NCBI RefSeq assembly: GCF_001792775.2
Contig: NZ_MLGE02000005.1
Location: 118,892-182,891 of the forward strand
Length of the DNA: 64,000 nt
Direction of reading: 5' to 3'
Origin: Staphylococcus pseudintermedius
GTDB lineage: Bacteria; Bacillota; Bacilli; Staphylococcales; Staphylococcaceae
The notes beneath the pieces were generated by a model, which saw only the letters and a list, made by a program, of their open reading frames with translations, did no database searches and was not told where the DNA came from. The translations under genes and the position numbers were made by a program. Below, piece by piece: positions 9,893-19,385 of the stretch. Within the stretch, counting starts at the first letter, position 1, and each line of letters begins with the position of its first letter.

Positions 9893-9938
9893 ATTATAGC
9901 AATGACTGACCTATAATTCAATGAGTATTCCGAAAATT
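9893..9938 (-). promoter_or_regulatory. ilvE promoter with CodY-like box
   Basis: On the minus strand TTGAAT (9921-9916), a 17-bp spacer and TATAAT (9898-9893) make a good sigma-A promoter. Directly upstream, AATTTTCGGAATACT (9938-9924) matches the CodY consensus AATTTTCWGAAAATT at 12 of 15 positions. ilvE is an established CodY target in related species; binding here is inferred. Confidence 0.6.
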
Positions 9939-9981
9939 AAAATAATTAATGTGGATTTTAATTCTTTTTATACAATGACAC

Positions 9982-10737
9982 TTATAATTCTCCTTTTTTA
10001 TTGATATAAGTATAATTCCCTTCAAATCTTTTTTAATTTCTTATTTTTCAATAAACATGTTACATTAAATAACTTGTTTATAAAATGTACATCATGTGAG
10101 ACAGCAATAATGGTCCCTTCAAAATCTAATAACGCATCTTCTATCGTTTCTTTGATTCTATATCTAAGTGATTAGTAGGTTCATCTAAAAGTAGCAGTCC
10201 AGTTGGTTTAATCAATGATTGAGCGATGCCAATTTTTGTACGTTCACCCCCTGATAAGTCACCCCAATTCATTTCAAGTAAATATTCTATATTTCATCCG
10301 TGTACAACTTTTCTGATTTGAGAATCTATTTCATCACCACCTCTTTCCTCAAAGTAATATTGTAATTCTCCATAATAGGAAATTACAATATCAATATCTT
10401 CTGTAGGTTCACTCATTTTTAACTCTAACTTTCTTAATTTATCTGATATGGCATTTAACTCAGTAAAAACCGACTTTAAACACTGATAAATCGTTTTGTT
10501 ATCTTCATAATGAGGCGATTGTTCTAAATAGCTAATTTCTAACCCTTTCTTCCAACTAACATCACCTGTTGTAGGACTTTCTATACCTGATAAAATTTTT
10601 AATAATGTTGTTTGTCCTTCTCCATTGCGACCAATCAATACTGTAATATCACCTGTGTTAATTGTTAATTTTATATTATCGAATAGAAGCTCATCCAAAT
10701 AACTTTTAAAAACATTAGATGCATTTAATATATTCAT
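9982..10737 (-). pseudogene. ABC-F type ATPase pseudogene, N-terminal half only
   Basis: The first 147 codons (10737-10294) read as the start of an ABC-F ATPase (MNILNASNVFKSYLDELLF, then an ABC core) but the Walker A is GRNGEGQTT, with the essential lysine replaced by glutamine. After a stop at 10294 the same phase continues with NWGDLSGGERTKIGIAQSL (signature loop). After a frameshift near 10157 the reading resumes with ETIEDALLDFEGTIIAVSHD (H-loop), preceded in the first phase by LLLLDEPTNHLD (Walker B). A further shift gives FEGNYTYINKK, the usual end of the first ABC domain. No second ABC domain follows. It is a dead relative of the ribosome-protection ATPases (Msr/Vga/Lsa type). Confidence 0.8.
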
Positions 10738-10879
10738 GTTTTTCTCTTAAAACTCCTCCATTGATTTTCTAAACAAACTATAAAGTGTTCTCTTAATTCT
10801 CACAATTGGAAATTGTCAGTCTTTTTAAGGTGTGATACTATTTCATAGAAGACTATAAACAATCTATAAGGTGAGAATT

Positions 10880-12136
10880 ATGATTTGGAGAAATTTAAGT
10901 GTAACTTTAAAAGTAAGATTGATAAGTAACTTTTTTCAAGAACTCATCACGAGTGCTTTTTTACCTTTTATCGCTCTATATTTAAGTGATATGGCGAATC
11001 CCAAATTTGCTGGCATCTTTCTCACATTACTTGTGGTTGCCAATTTTCCAGTGTCTCTGATTGGCGGCTATTTGATAGAGACTTTTCCTAAAAAGAAAGC
11101 TGTCTTAATCTATCAATTCGTCATGGCCATCATGCTGCTTTTGATGGGCATAATGATATTAAATGGCTCTTCATATATTATATTCTTTAGCATTTGTTAT
11201 GCGATTTATAATATTGTGTGGGGAGTTCAATATCCCGCAATGGATACCATTATTATGGATGCAATCACAGCTGATGTTGAAAGGTACATTTATAAAATTG
11301 ATTATTGGTTGACGAATCTTGCATTAGCATTTGGTGCTTTAATGGGGGGAATACTTTATCATAATAACAAATCGACACTTTTCTTTATTGCATTTTTGAT
11401 TTTTATACTTGTATTTCTTTCTTTATTAAGATGGCTCCCAAAAGAGACCCATGTGACTGAAAAACGATCACTTTCAATGCACCCTTTCAATGTTTTAAAA
11501 AGTTATGAACAGGTATTCAAAGATCGGCGTTTTATGGTGATGACCTTAGGGTTTAGCATTATGATGATGGGCGAACTATCTGCGTCTTCGTATATTGCTA
11601 TTCGTTTAAAAGCAGAATTTAATACTATTTCGGTTGCTTTTTTTAATATAGACGTCGTTAAATTGTATTCTCTTCTTATGATTGTGAATACAATTGTTGT
11701 GATTACATGTACATATTTCGTGACAAAAATTATTTTAAAACTCTCAGTCAAAAAATCATTAATACTTGGTCTCATATTTTACGTCATCGGCTATGCGAGT
11801 ATAACCTATTTAAACGAGTTTTATTCACTCATTTTATTGATGTTCATAGCTACCATTGGAGAAATCATTTATTCCCCAATTTTAGATGAGCAGCGCTTCA
11901 AAATCATTCCAGAAAATAAAAGAGGCACATATTCTGCTTTTAATGCATTGGGTTTTAATTTGTCAGAACTCATTGCACGATTAGGGATTATTTTAGGTGT
12001 TTACCTCTCCTCTATAGGCATGGGCATCTATATGTTTATTTTTCTAAGTATCGGTGCTTTTTTCATCTATCTTTCAATATATGGGAACTTTAAACTTCAA
12101 ACCCCTTCTCAAAATAAAGTTGAGTCCATAGAGTAA
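10880..12136 (+). CDS. Major facilitator superfamily efflux transporter
   Basis: 418 residues from the ATG at 10880 (AAGGTGAG six bases upstream; the in-frame GTG at 10871 is inside that site). About twelve hydrophobic helices are spread along the whole chain, with the cytoplasmic loop in the middle (about residues 190-215). The first loop region has LIGGYLIETFPKKKAVL, the MFS motif A position. It belongs to the drug-efflux type of MFS, but the substrate cannot be told. It is divergent from the ABC-F pseudogene, so the pair may once have been a resistance locus. Confidence 0.82.
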   Translation: MIWRNLSVTLKVRLISNFFQELITSAFLPFIALYLSDMANPKFAGIFLTLLVVANFPVSLIGGYLIETFPKKKAVLIYQFVMAIMLLLMGIMILNGSSYIIFFSICYAIYNIVWGVQYPAMDTIIMDAITADVERYIYKIDYWLTNLALAFGALMGGILYHNNKSTLFFIAFLIFILVFLSLLRWLPKETHVTEKRSLSMHPFNVLKSYEQVFKDRRFMVMTLGFSIMMMGELSASSYIAIRLKAEFNTISVAFFNIDVVKLYSLLMIVNTIVVITCTYFVTKIILKLSVKKSLILGLIFYVIGYASITYLNEFYSLILLMFIATIGEIIYSPILDEQRFKIIPENKRGTYSAFNALGFNLSELIARLGIILGVYLSSIGMGIYMFIFLSIGAFFIYLSIYGNFKLQTPSQNKVESIE

Positions 12137-12321
12137 CTTTTTATGACCATCAGAAGATATTGCTTTCTACAATGTTTACAATTCTTCTGGCTGAATCAAA
12201 CCCTCTGTGTGAACGGGTGGTTTGTTCTTCGGCTGAAATCCTCTGTTACTGACCATCCCTTGTAAGGGCACTGAGAAGAGCAGCCAACTGTACTACTTTC
12301 TCAGCACCCCTTAAAAGGGTT

Positions 12322-12762
12322 CTATTTTTTTCTCAACCTTTTGTTCTCTTCCCCTGTAAATGAATCTATATATTCCATCATTGTGCGTTTTTCTGCTACG
12401 ATATCCTCTTGTAATTGATTTCGAATGTGTTCTTCTATTACCTTTTTATTTCTTACAACCGTATCTACATAAAATCCTTTGCACTAAAATTTTCTATCCC
12501 CATATCTATATTTCAAATGTACATGTCTATCAAAAATCATTAAACTACTTTTACCTTTTAAATATCCTACTAATTGAGAAACACTTAGTTTTGGTGGGAT
12601 ACTCACCAGCATGTGTATATGATCTTTACATGCTTCAGCTTCTATTATTTCTACACCTTTTCTTTCACATAGTTGTCTCAGAATTAAACCTATATCTCTT
12701 TTTAATTTCCCATATATTATTTGTCTTCTATATTTAAGTGCAAAAACTATGTGATACTTACA
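12322..12762 (-). pseudogene. IS200/IS605-family transposase TnpA, inactivated
   Basis: The minus strand reads CKYHIVFALKYRRQIIYGK, then ACKDHIHMLVSIPPKLSVSQ with the HUH-type His-x-His metal motif, then YLKGKSSLMIF and DRKF-stop-CKGFYVDTVV, ending at 12322. This is the full body of an IS200 TnpA. The conserved tryptophan of the KFW motif is an amber TAG and the first ~12 residues are missing because a stop lies upstream. Hairpins behind the gene (CTGAGAA/TTCTCAG at 12271-12304 and CCCTTAAAAGGG at 12308-12319) resemble IS200 end structures. A dead insertion. Confidence 0.85.
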
Positions 12763-12959
12763 ATTCTGTTATTAACAAAAACTAGAACAACAGCGAAGTG
12801 CATCATGTCCTAGTTTTTCATTTTCAACAACTTTTTATTGGAATGAGAAAAAATCTGCGCCTCTCTTTATATCCTTACCCGTATCTATCTTGTATGGTGT
12901 TGAAAACCTTTTATCAAAGCTGAACCCTATCAACTTATTCTTTATCTACGTCTCTTCGT

Positions 12960-13922
12960 TTATGCTTTATGACTTTCTTTTTCACGAATACCTTCAAGCA
13001 TACGGACTGTCATTTTCTCCAAGTCATACTGTGGATTAAAGCCCCATTCGCCACGTGCACAACTCGTATCGATACTATCTGGCCAACTTTCCGCGATATC
13101 TTGACGGACTGGATCAACATCATACGTTAATTTAAAGTCTGGAATATGTGCTTGAATCGCTTCCTTAATCATTTCAGGTTCAAGACTCATCGCACTCAAG
13201 TTATAGGCATTGCGATGGATGAGTTTGCCACCATCTGCTTCCATTAATTGAATAATCGCATCAATCGCATCATCCATAAACATCATATCCATATACGTGT
13301 CTTTTTGAATATAGCTCGTATATTTACCTTCTCTCACGGCTTGGAAATAAATATCAACCGCATAATCCGTCGTGCCACCACCCGGCTCTTTAACGTATGA
13401 AATGAGCCCTGGGAATCGCACGCTACGAGTATCCACACCAAACTTAGTAAAGTAATAGTCACATAACAATTCTCCTGATACTTTGTTGACGCCGTACATT
13501 GTATTTGGACGTTGAATGGTCACTTGTGCTGTATTTTTCTTAGGTGTGTCTGGTCCAAACGCACCGATTGAACTTGGTGTAAAAAATTGTAAGTTGTATT
13601 CACGTGCTGCTTCTAATGCGTTCACTAAACCACCCATGTTTAAGTTCCATGCGAGTAACGGGTTTTGCTCACACGTCGCTGATAACAATGCCGCCATGTG
13701 CATCAACGTGTCTGGTTTAAATGATTCCACTAATTGAACCATTTTGTCTGCATCTGTGACATCAAGAATTTCAAATGGTCCCGCTGCCACAATAGAATTC
13801 GCTTCCGGTTCACGAATATCTGTCGCTAACACATTTTCATTGCCGTAGATTTCACGACATCTCGCAACCAATTCCGTTCCAATTTGCCCTAACGCACCGG
13901 TAATCATAATTCTTTTCATCAT
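12960..13922 (-). CDS. L-threonine 3-dehydrogenase, SDR/epimerase type
   Basis: 320 residues from the ATG at 13922 (GGAG seven bases upstream). N-terminal Rossmann motif [12 protein letters not shown] (GxxGxxG), DI at the end of the second strand for NAD specificity, [10 protein letters not shown] with the catalytic Ser/Thr, and the YGVNK (YxxxK) dyad. It is an extended SDR related to UDP-galactose epimerases but of the short-chain threonine dehydrogenase type. It forms 2-amino-3-ketobutyrate, which the adjacent Kbl cleaves. The two genes are in the same orientation, 204 bases apart with a terminator between them. Confidence 0.85.
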   Translation of the reverse strand: MMKRIMITGALGQIGTELVARCREIYGNENVLATDIREPEANSIVAAGPFEILDVTDADKMVQLVESFKPDTLMHMAALLSATCEQNPLLAWNLNMGGLVNALEAAREYNLQFFTPSSIGAFGPDTPKKNTAQVTIQRPNTMYGVNKVSGELLCDYYFTKFGVDTRSVRFPGLISYVKEPGGGTTDYAVDIYFQAVREGKYTSYIQKDTYMDMMFMDDAIDAIIQLMEADGGKLIHRNAYNLSAMSLEPEMIKEAIQAHIPDFKLTYDVDPVRQDIAESWPDSIDTSCARGEWGFNPQYDLEKMTVRMLEGIREKESHKA

Positions 13923-14084
13923 CTTCCATCTCCAATCTGTTTCTCTCATGTGGACATATGTATTCTATGTACAATCATTCCATGTCATATACACTCAGAT
14001 TATATCACTTAAGCGCTTTCTTGTACACGTATCATATACATTAAAATACAGTAGAACCCGTAAAACTTCAAATAAAAATAAAAA

Positions 14085-14114
14085 GAGGCAGCCCACCCTC
14101 AGATGCACTCCCTC
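14085..14114 (-). terminator. Terminator after kbl
   Basis: An imperfect stem (GAGG..AG with CT..CCTC) followed on the minus strand by TTTTTATTTTTATTTG, 13 bases past the kbl stop. Confidence 0.55.
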
Positions 14115-14126
14115 TACTTACTTATG

Positions 14127-15335
14127 CTATTCGATAATGCCGAGTTCTTTACCGACACGCGCATACACTTCTAATGCTTGATCTAACATTTCTGTTGTAT
14201 GTGCAGCAGTTGGCATGTTACGTACACGACCCGTACCACGCGGAACTGTTGGGATCACAATCGATTTCACGTAAATGCCTTCTTCCATCAAACGTTTACT
14301 GAATTGTTGTGTTTTCTTTTCATCCCCAATAATCACAGGTGTAATCGGTGTTTCAGATTGACCTGTATCAAAGCCTAGGCGTGATAAGCCCTCTTTTAAG
14401 TAATTCGCATTTTCCCATAAACGGTCATGCAATTCTGTTGAAGCCATTAACTTTTTAACTGCTTCAGTAATCGCCTTTGTATCTCCAGGCGCTAATGAAG
14501 TTGAGAATAAGAATGGACGTGATTGCGCTTTTAACCAATCAATCAATTTTTGTGAACCCGCAACATAACCGCCAACAACACCAATCGCTTTTGATAATGT
14601 ACCGATTTGGAAGTCGACTTTATCTTGCAAGCCAAAATGTTTCACCGTTCCTGCACCTTTACCCATCACACCTGAACCGTGTGCATCGTCTACATACACC
14701 ATAATGCCATATTGTTCACAAATTTCGACGATTTCAGGTAATTTTGCAACGTCGCCGTCCATACTGAAGACACCGTCAGTAATGTACATCACTTTGTTGT
14801 ATTGTCCCGATTCAACAGCTTCTTTCGCTTTTTGACGTAAATCATCCATATCTGAATGGTTCACACGAATAATTTTCGCTTTTGATAAACGACACCCATC
14901 AATAATTGATGCATGGTTCAATTCATCAGATAAGATCGCATCATTTTTATTCATCACGGCTGAAATAGCTGCCATGTTACAGTTAAAGCCTGATTGATAT
15001 GCGACAGCTGCTTCTGTCCCTTTGAACTCCGCTAACGTTGATTCTAACTCATCATGTAAGTCTAATGTCCCGTTGATTGAACGTACCGCACCAGCACCGA
15101 CACCATGTGAATCAATCGCGTTTTTAGCAGCAGTTTTTAAATCTTCATTTGTCGCTAAGCCTAAATAGTTGTTTGATGACAAATTGATATATTTCTTGCC
15201 GTTAATTTGAATTTCTGGCCCATTTGCACCTTCAACTGTATCAATTTCATTATACAGTCCATTTTCTTTTAAATGATTCAAATTTTCATCAAGAAAGTCG
15301 TTTAATTGTTGTACCACCTGAATTTCCCCTTTCAC
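14127..15335 (-). CDS. kbl: Glycine C-acetyltransferase (2-amino-3-ketobutyrate CoA ligase)
   Basis: 402 residues from the GTG at 15335, behind AAGGAG; a second GTG six codons later ([10 protein letters not shown]) aligns with the usual family start, so 396 residues is the alternative. A class II oxoamine synthase with PLP. Conserved blocks are [33 protein letters not shown], the aspartate in YVDDAHGSG, and the PLP lysine in [13 protein letters not shown]. It splits 2-amino-3-ketobutyrate with CoA into glycine and acetyl-CoA, completing threonine degradation with the dehydrogenase downstream. Confidence 0.93.
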   Translation of the reverse strand: MKGEIQVVQQLNDFLDENLNHLKENGLYNEIDTVEGANGPEIQINGKKYINLSSNNYLGLATNEDLKTAAKNAIDSHGVGAGAVRSINGTLDLHDELESTLAEFKGTEAAVAYQSGFNCNMAAISAVMNKNDAILSDELNHASIIDGCRLSKAKIIRVNHSDMDDLRQKAKEAVESGQYNKVMYITDGVFSMDGDVAKLPEIVEICEQYGIMVYVDDAHGSGVMGKGAGTVKHFGLQDKVDFQIGTLSKAIGVVGGYVAGSQKLIDWLKAQSRPFLFSTSLAPGDTKAITEAVKKLMASTELHDRLWENANYLKEGLSRLGFDTGQSETPITPVIIGDEKKTQQFSKRLMEEGIYVKSIVIPTVPRGTGRVRNMPTAAHTTEMLDQALEVYARVGKELGIIE

Positions 15336-15363
15336 TTTTAAATCTCCTTAATCATAACGCATT

Positions 15364-15392
15364 TTGAACAAACTTAAAAGCAGGTGTATAAT
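15364..15392 (+). promoter_or_regulatory. Sigma-A promoter of the M20 peptidase gene
   Basis: TTGAAC (15364-15369), a 17-bp spacer and a perfect TATAAT (15387-15392), 35 bases before the GTG start. It lies in the short divergent region with kbl. Confidence 0.75.
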
Positions 15393-15426
15393 AAATGCCA
15401 TAATCAAATTGAAGGAGAGAACAAGC

Positions 15427-16614
15427 GTGACGGATTGGTTCCAATTGGCTTATGACAAAGAACAGGAGATGGTTCAAACACGGCGCTATCTGCATCAAAA
15501 TCCTGAATTGTCATTTCAAGAAACAAAAACACATGCCTATATTTTGCAACGACTTCAACAATTAAATTTTGAAATTGAGGAAAAAGTAGGACGCAACGGT
15601 ATTATTGCACGAATCACAGGGGATGAATCAGGTTCAACAATTGCATTACGTGCGGATTTTGATGCACTCCCGATTGAAGATTTAAAAGAGGTGCCTTATC
15701 GTTCTCAAGTTCCAGGTGTCATGCATGCGTGTGGTCATGACGGCCATACGACGATTTTATTGACCGTCGCTGAATTACTACATGCGCATCAAACTCAATT
15801 AAAAGGAACAGTCGTCTTAATTTTTCAATATGGTGAAGAAGTGATGCCTGGCGGTGCGCAAGAAATGATTGCAGATAACGCCTTGATGGGTGTCGATAAA
15901 ATATATGGCAATCATTTATGGAGCGGTTATCCGACTGGGACGATTCACACACGACCAGGTCCGATGATGGCACAACCTGACGAATTTAACATCACTATTC
16001 ACGGTAAAGGCGGTCACGGGGCTAAACCACACGAAACGATTGATCCGATTGTCATCCTTGCAGAGTTTATTTTAAGCGCACAAAAAATCGTTTCTCGTAC
16101 ATTAGATCCTGTCAAACAAGCCGTAATTTCTTTCGGTAAAATTGAAGCCGGTGAAGCAGATAATGTGATTCCTGATACAGCGACTTGTCGTGGCACCGTG
16201 CGCACTTTCGAAACAGATGTCCAAGCCCATATTTATCACAAGATGGATTTGTTACTCCAAGGACTCGCGCTCGCTAACGACATCACTTATACATTTGACT
16301 ACATTAAAGGCTATTTACCTGTTTACAACCACGAAGCATCAGCAGAAATCGTTAAAAATGCTGCTCATGCGTTGAACTTCCGATACCAAGAGTCCGATTT
16401 AATGATGGTTGGTGAAGACTTTTCATTTTATTTAAAAGCAAGACCTGGCGCATTTTTCTTAACTGGTTGTGGTAGCGCTCAAAAAGGCACGGATTGGCCA
16501 CATCACAGTCCGCATTTTGATATTGACGAAGATGCGATGAAATACGCCGTGAGCACATTTATGAAGATTTTAGAACTTGAAGGGATATTCAAAGATGAAC
16601 TGAAAAGAACATGA
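15427..16614 (+). CDS. M20 family metallo-amidohydrolase (N-acyl-amino acid / hippurate hydrolase-like)
   Basis: 395 residues from the GTG at 15427, preceded by AAGGAGAG; an open frame to 15364 runs through the promoter and is not used. Metal-binding elements are VMHACGHDGHTT, GEEVMPGG (catalytic glutamate), and HHSPHFDIDE near the end. The dimerisation domain carries HGKGGHGAKPHETIDP. It is a cytoplasmic dinuclear-metal hydrolase that removes acyl groups from amino acids. The exact substrate is not determinable; the ArgE/DapE branch is less likely than the amidohydrolase branch. Confidence 0.88.
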   Translation: MTDWFQLAYDKEQEMVQTRRYLHQNPELSFQETKTHAYILQRLQQLNFEIEEKVGRNGIIARITGDESGSTIALRADFDALPIEDLKEVPYRSQVPGVMHACGHDGHTTILLTVAELLHAHQTQLKGTVVLIFQYGEEVMPGGAQEMIADNALMGVDKIYGNHLWSGYPTGTIHTRPGPMMAQPDEFNITIHGKGGHGAKPHETIDPIVILAEFILSAQKIVSRTLDPVKQAVISFGKIEAGEADNVIPDTATCRGTVRTFETDVQAHIYHKMDLLLQGLALANDITYTFDYIKGYLPVYNHEASAEIVKNAAHALNFRYQESDLMMVGEDFSFYLKARPGAFFLTGCGSAQKGTDWPHHSPHFDIDEDAMKYAVSTFMKILELEGIFKDELKRT

Positions 16615-16699
16615 CGAAGATAGGATACAAAAAGTTTTGATGCTATTGCTGCAATCATTTCGTTTAACTTTCCCTCTCTCTATGATTTATATTTTTGAT

Positions 16700-16980
16700 T
16701 GCCTTCACGGCTTCGCGTTCCGAGGGGTTGGTCCTTCAACGCACTAACGCTTGATTAAACTGTTATATGGGTTGAGGTGTTATTGGATTTTGGGAGCAGT
16801 ACAGAAATCTCATTTACATCAAATATTTCGTCGCACTGCCTCCGCATGGCTGATTCGACTTCTTAAAAGTGTAGACATTGAGAAGTCATACAGCTACTGC
16901 GATAAACAGTAACCACTATTAAAGAGAAGAGATAACTGTCAGCAGTTTGCACGCATTCCCTCAGGAGTCTTAGTGTACTG
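16700..16980. repeat. Dispersed intergenic repeat, copy 2
   Basis: The diverged partner of the element at 5612-5895, also lying directly behind a plus-strand gene and in the same orientation. Shared words in order include CGCGTTCC, GCAGTACA, CTCAT, CTGCC(C/T)CCGCA, CAGCTACTGCG, TAAACA, CACTATTAAA and CCCTCAGGA. It has its own inner complementary stem (GACTTCTTAA / TTGAGAAGTC) where copy 1 has another, so the sequence changed but the fold seems kept. No open frame. Confidence 0.6.
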
Positions 16981-17199
16981 GGCAGTTTGATATCAAATAC
17001 AGCGAAACTGAGCCCAAGTTTATCAAATCAAGAAAGCCATAGTATCAATTTTGTATCCCATTCGCACTCATTTTCCAACAGTTTTAAAATCATTAATAAA
17101 TAATCAATCTATAATTCGTTGAAATGGGGCTGGGAAAACTTGATGTCCCGGCTCCGTTTCCTTTTCTCTATAAAATTTCACACTGAAAGGAATGTTACG

Positions 17200-17904
17200 A
17201 TGGGAGATATACTCTATCAACATGGGACACTGGGTACACTCATGGCAGGATTATTAGAAGGCACTGCAACAATTCAAGACATCCTCAAACAAGGTGATGC
17301 GGGTTTAGGCACGTTAGCTGGATCGGATGGTGAAGTCATTTTTATAGACGGCCAAGCATTTCACGCCAATGCGCAAAACGAATTCACGCAACTCACTGGA
17401 GAAGAACTGACGCCTTTCGCGACGATCACACGATTCCGAGCACATCATACGTTTAAAACGACCAATCAATCCGCACAACATGCATTATCACAGGTCCGCA
17501 CCAAAATGCGTAGTCAAAATGCCTTTTCAGCAGTCAAAATCACTGGAACATTTCAACATATGCATGTGAGAATGATACCGGGACAGACCCCTCCATACCG
17601 TCGCTTAATTGAATCCGCTCAGCAACAACCCGAGTATACACGATCCAATATTTCAGGCACACTCATTGGCTTTTATACACCCGAACTGTTTCATGGCATT
17701 GGCGCTGGTGGCTTTCATATTCACTTTGCCGATGATGCACGAACATTCGGTGGACATGTATTAGATTTTCACATTGAAGCAGCTAACGTCGAAATTCAAG
17801 ATTTTGAGACGCTGACACAACATTTTCCAGTCAATTATCGTTCTTTCACAGAGGCTGAAATTGATTATGAGGATATTAATGAAGAAATTAGAGAAGTTGA
17901 GTAA
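17200..17904 (+). CDS. budA: Alpha-acetolactate decarboxylase
   Basis: 234 residues from the ATG at 17200 (GAAAGGA upstream). It converts acetolactate to acetoin, a pH-neutral overflow product. Landmarks are LLEGTATIQDILKQGDAGLGT near the N-terminus, the conserved substrate-binding GTLIGFYTPELFHGIGAGGFHIHF, and the zinc-binding histidines of FHIHF and FGGHVLDF with the catalytic glutamate. Full length. It stands alone here, without an acetolactate synthase gene beside it. The stretch in front (17040-17199) holds no other gene. Confidence 0.94.
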   Translation: MGDILYQHGTLGTLMAGLLEGTATIQDILKQGDAGLGTLAGSDGEVIFIDGQAFHANAQNEFTQLTGEELTPFATITRFRAHHTFKTTNQSAQHALSQVRTKMRSQNAFSAVKITGTFQHMHVRMIPGQTPPYRRLIESAQQQPEYTRSNISGTLIGFYTPELFHGIGAGGFHIHFADDARTFGGHVLDFHIEAANVEIQDFETLTQHFPVNYRSFTEAEIDYEDINEEIREVE

Positions 17905-17966
17905 AGTTTTAAAGCAGTGTCTAAAAATGGACGCAAATATCCCCCTTTTCAACTTTACAGGCTATA

Positions 17967-17998
17967 AAAAAAGAGCTGGCCGAGGCCAACTCTTTTTT
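17967..17998. terminator. Bidirectional terminator between budA and tuf
   Basis: AAAAAAGAG and CTCTTTTTT flank a TGGCC/GGCCA core, giving A-tract and T-tract on both strands. It serves the convergent budA (plus) and tuf (minus) genes. Confidence 0.8.
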
Positions 17999-18016
17999 AT
18001 CTATATTTGTGATAGA

Positions 18017-19204
18017 TTATTGTTCGATGTTAGTTACAACGCCTGATCCTACAGTACGTCCACCTTCACGAATTGAGAAACGAGTACCGTCTTCGATAGC
18101 GATTGGAGAAATTAATTCAACTTCCATTTCAACGTTATCGCCAGGCATTACCATTTCAGTACCTTCTGGTAAGTTTACAACACCAGTTACGTCAGTAGTA
18201 CGGAAATAGAATTGTGGGCGGTAGTTAGAGAAGAATGGTGTATGACGACCACCTTCGTCTTTTGATAATACGTAAACTTCCGCTTTAAATTTTGTGTGTG
18301 GTGTGATTGAACCAGGAGCAGCTAATACTTGACCACGGTTGATGTCTTCACGTGCAACACCACGTAATAAAGCACCAATGTTGTCACCAGCTTCAGCGTA
18401 GTCTAATAACTTACGGAACATTTCTACACCAGTAACAGTTGTTTTAGAAGATTCTTCAGTTAAACCGATGATTTCTACTTCGTCACCAACTTTGATTTGA
18501 CCACGTTCAACACGACCAGTAGCAACTGTACCACGACCTGTGATTGAGAATACGTCCTCAACAGGCATCATGAATGGTTTGTCTGAGTCACGGTCTGGAG
18601 TTGGAATGTAAGTGTCTACAGCTTCCATTAATTCTAAGATTTTTTCTTCGTATTGTGCATCGCCTTCTAAAGCTTTTAATGCTGAACCAGCGATTACAGG
18701 TACGTCATCACCTGGGAAGTCGTATTCAGATAATAAGTCACGTACTTCCATTTCTACTAATTCTAATAATTCTTCGTCGTCTACCATGTCAACTTTGTTT
18801 AAGAATACAACTAATGCTGGTACACCAACGTTACGTGATAAAAGAATGTGCTCACGAGTTTGTGGCATTGGACCATCAGCAGCAGATACTACTAAGATAC
18901 CACCGTCCATTTGTGCAGCACCAGTGATCATGTTTTTAACATAGTCAGCGTGTCCTGGGCAGTCAACGTGTGCATAGTGACGTTTGTCAGTTTGGTACTC
19001 GATGTGTGAAGTATTGATTGTGATACCACGTTCTTTTTCTTCTGGAGCGTTGTCAATCATGTCGTATGATTGTGCAACTGAGTCACCATGTTTTGCTAAT
19101 ACAGTTGCGATTGCAGCTGTTAAAGTTGTTTTACCATGGTCAACGTGACCGATAGTACCAATATTGGCATGTTCTTTTGAGCGATCGAATTTTTCTTTTG
19201 CCAT
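18017..19204 (-). CDS. tuf: Elongation factor Tu
   Basis: 395 residues, full length. GTPase that delivers aminoacyl-tRNA to the ribosome. G1 GHVDHGKTT (residues 19-27), switch I with [10 protein letters not shown]3 DCPGHADY, G4 NKVDM and G5 SALKALEG are all present, followed by the two beta-barrel domains ending [14 protein letters not shown] strong GAGGAG site precedes the ATG. It is the last gene of the rpsL-rpsG-fusA-tuf (str) operon, 181 bases behind fusA. Confidence 0.99.
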   Translation of the reverse strand: MAKEKFDRSKEHANIGTIGHVDHGKTTLTAAIATVLAKHGDSVAQSYDMIDNAPEEKERGITINTSHIEYQTDKRHYAHVDCPGHADYVKNMITGAAQMDGGILVVSAADGPMPQTREHILLSRNVGVPALVVFLNKVDMVDDEELLELVEMEVRDLLSEYDFPGDDVPVIAGSALKALEGDAQYEEKILELMEAVDTYIPTPDRDSDKPFMMPVEDVFSITGRGTVATGRVERGQIKVGDEVEIIGLTEESSKTTVTGVEMFRKLLDYAEAGDNIGALLRGVAREDINRGQVLAAPGSITPHTKFKAEVYVLSKDEGGRHTPFFSNYRPQFYFRTTDVTGVVNLPEGTEMVMPGDNVEMEVELISPIAIEDGTRFSIREGGRTVGSGVVTNIEQ

Positions 19205-19385
19205 TATGAAATCTCTCCTCTTTGATTAAGAATTATTATTTTAATATCTCTCATGAAAGTTACTCACCAACATGAGATAGATAATGTTATTTCCTTTATA
19301 AATCATTTCTTGGAAAAAATCAATTTAAAAACCAGTCGCTATTTGAGTTACCCTCAAGGGCGACGTGTCAAACTAAGATGATGAA

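Noticed and set aside
12360..12737. A 125-codon plus-strand frame rich in Leu/Phe/Tyr
   Set aside because: It is the antisense of the IS200 transposase pseudogene; the minus strand gives clear TnpA motifs.
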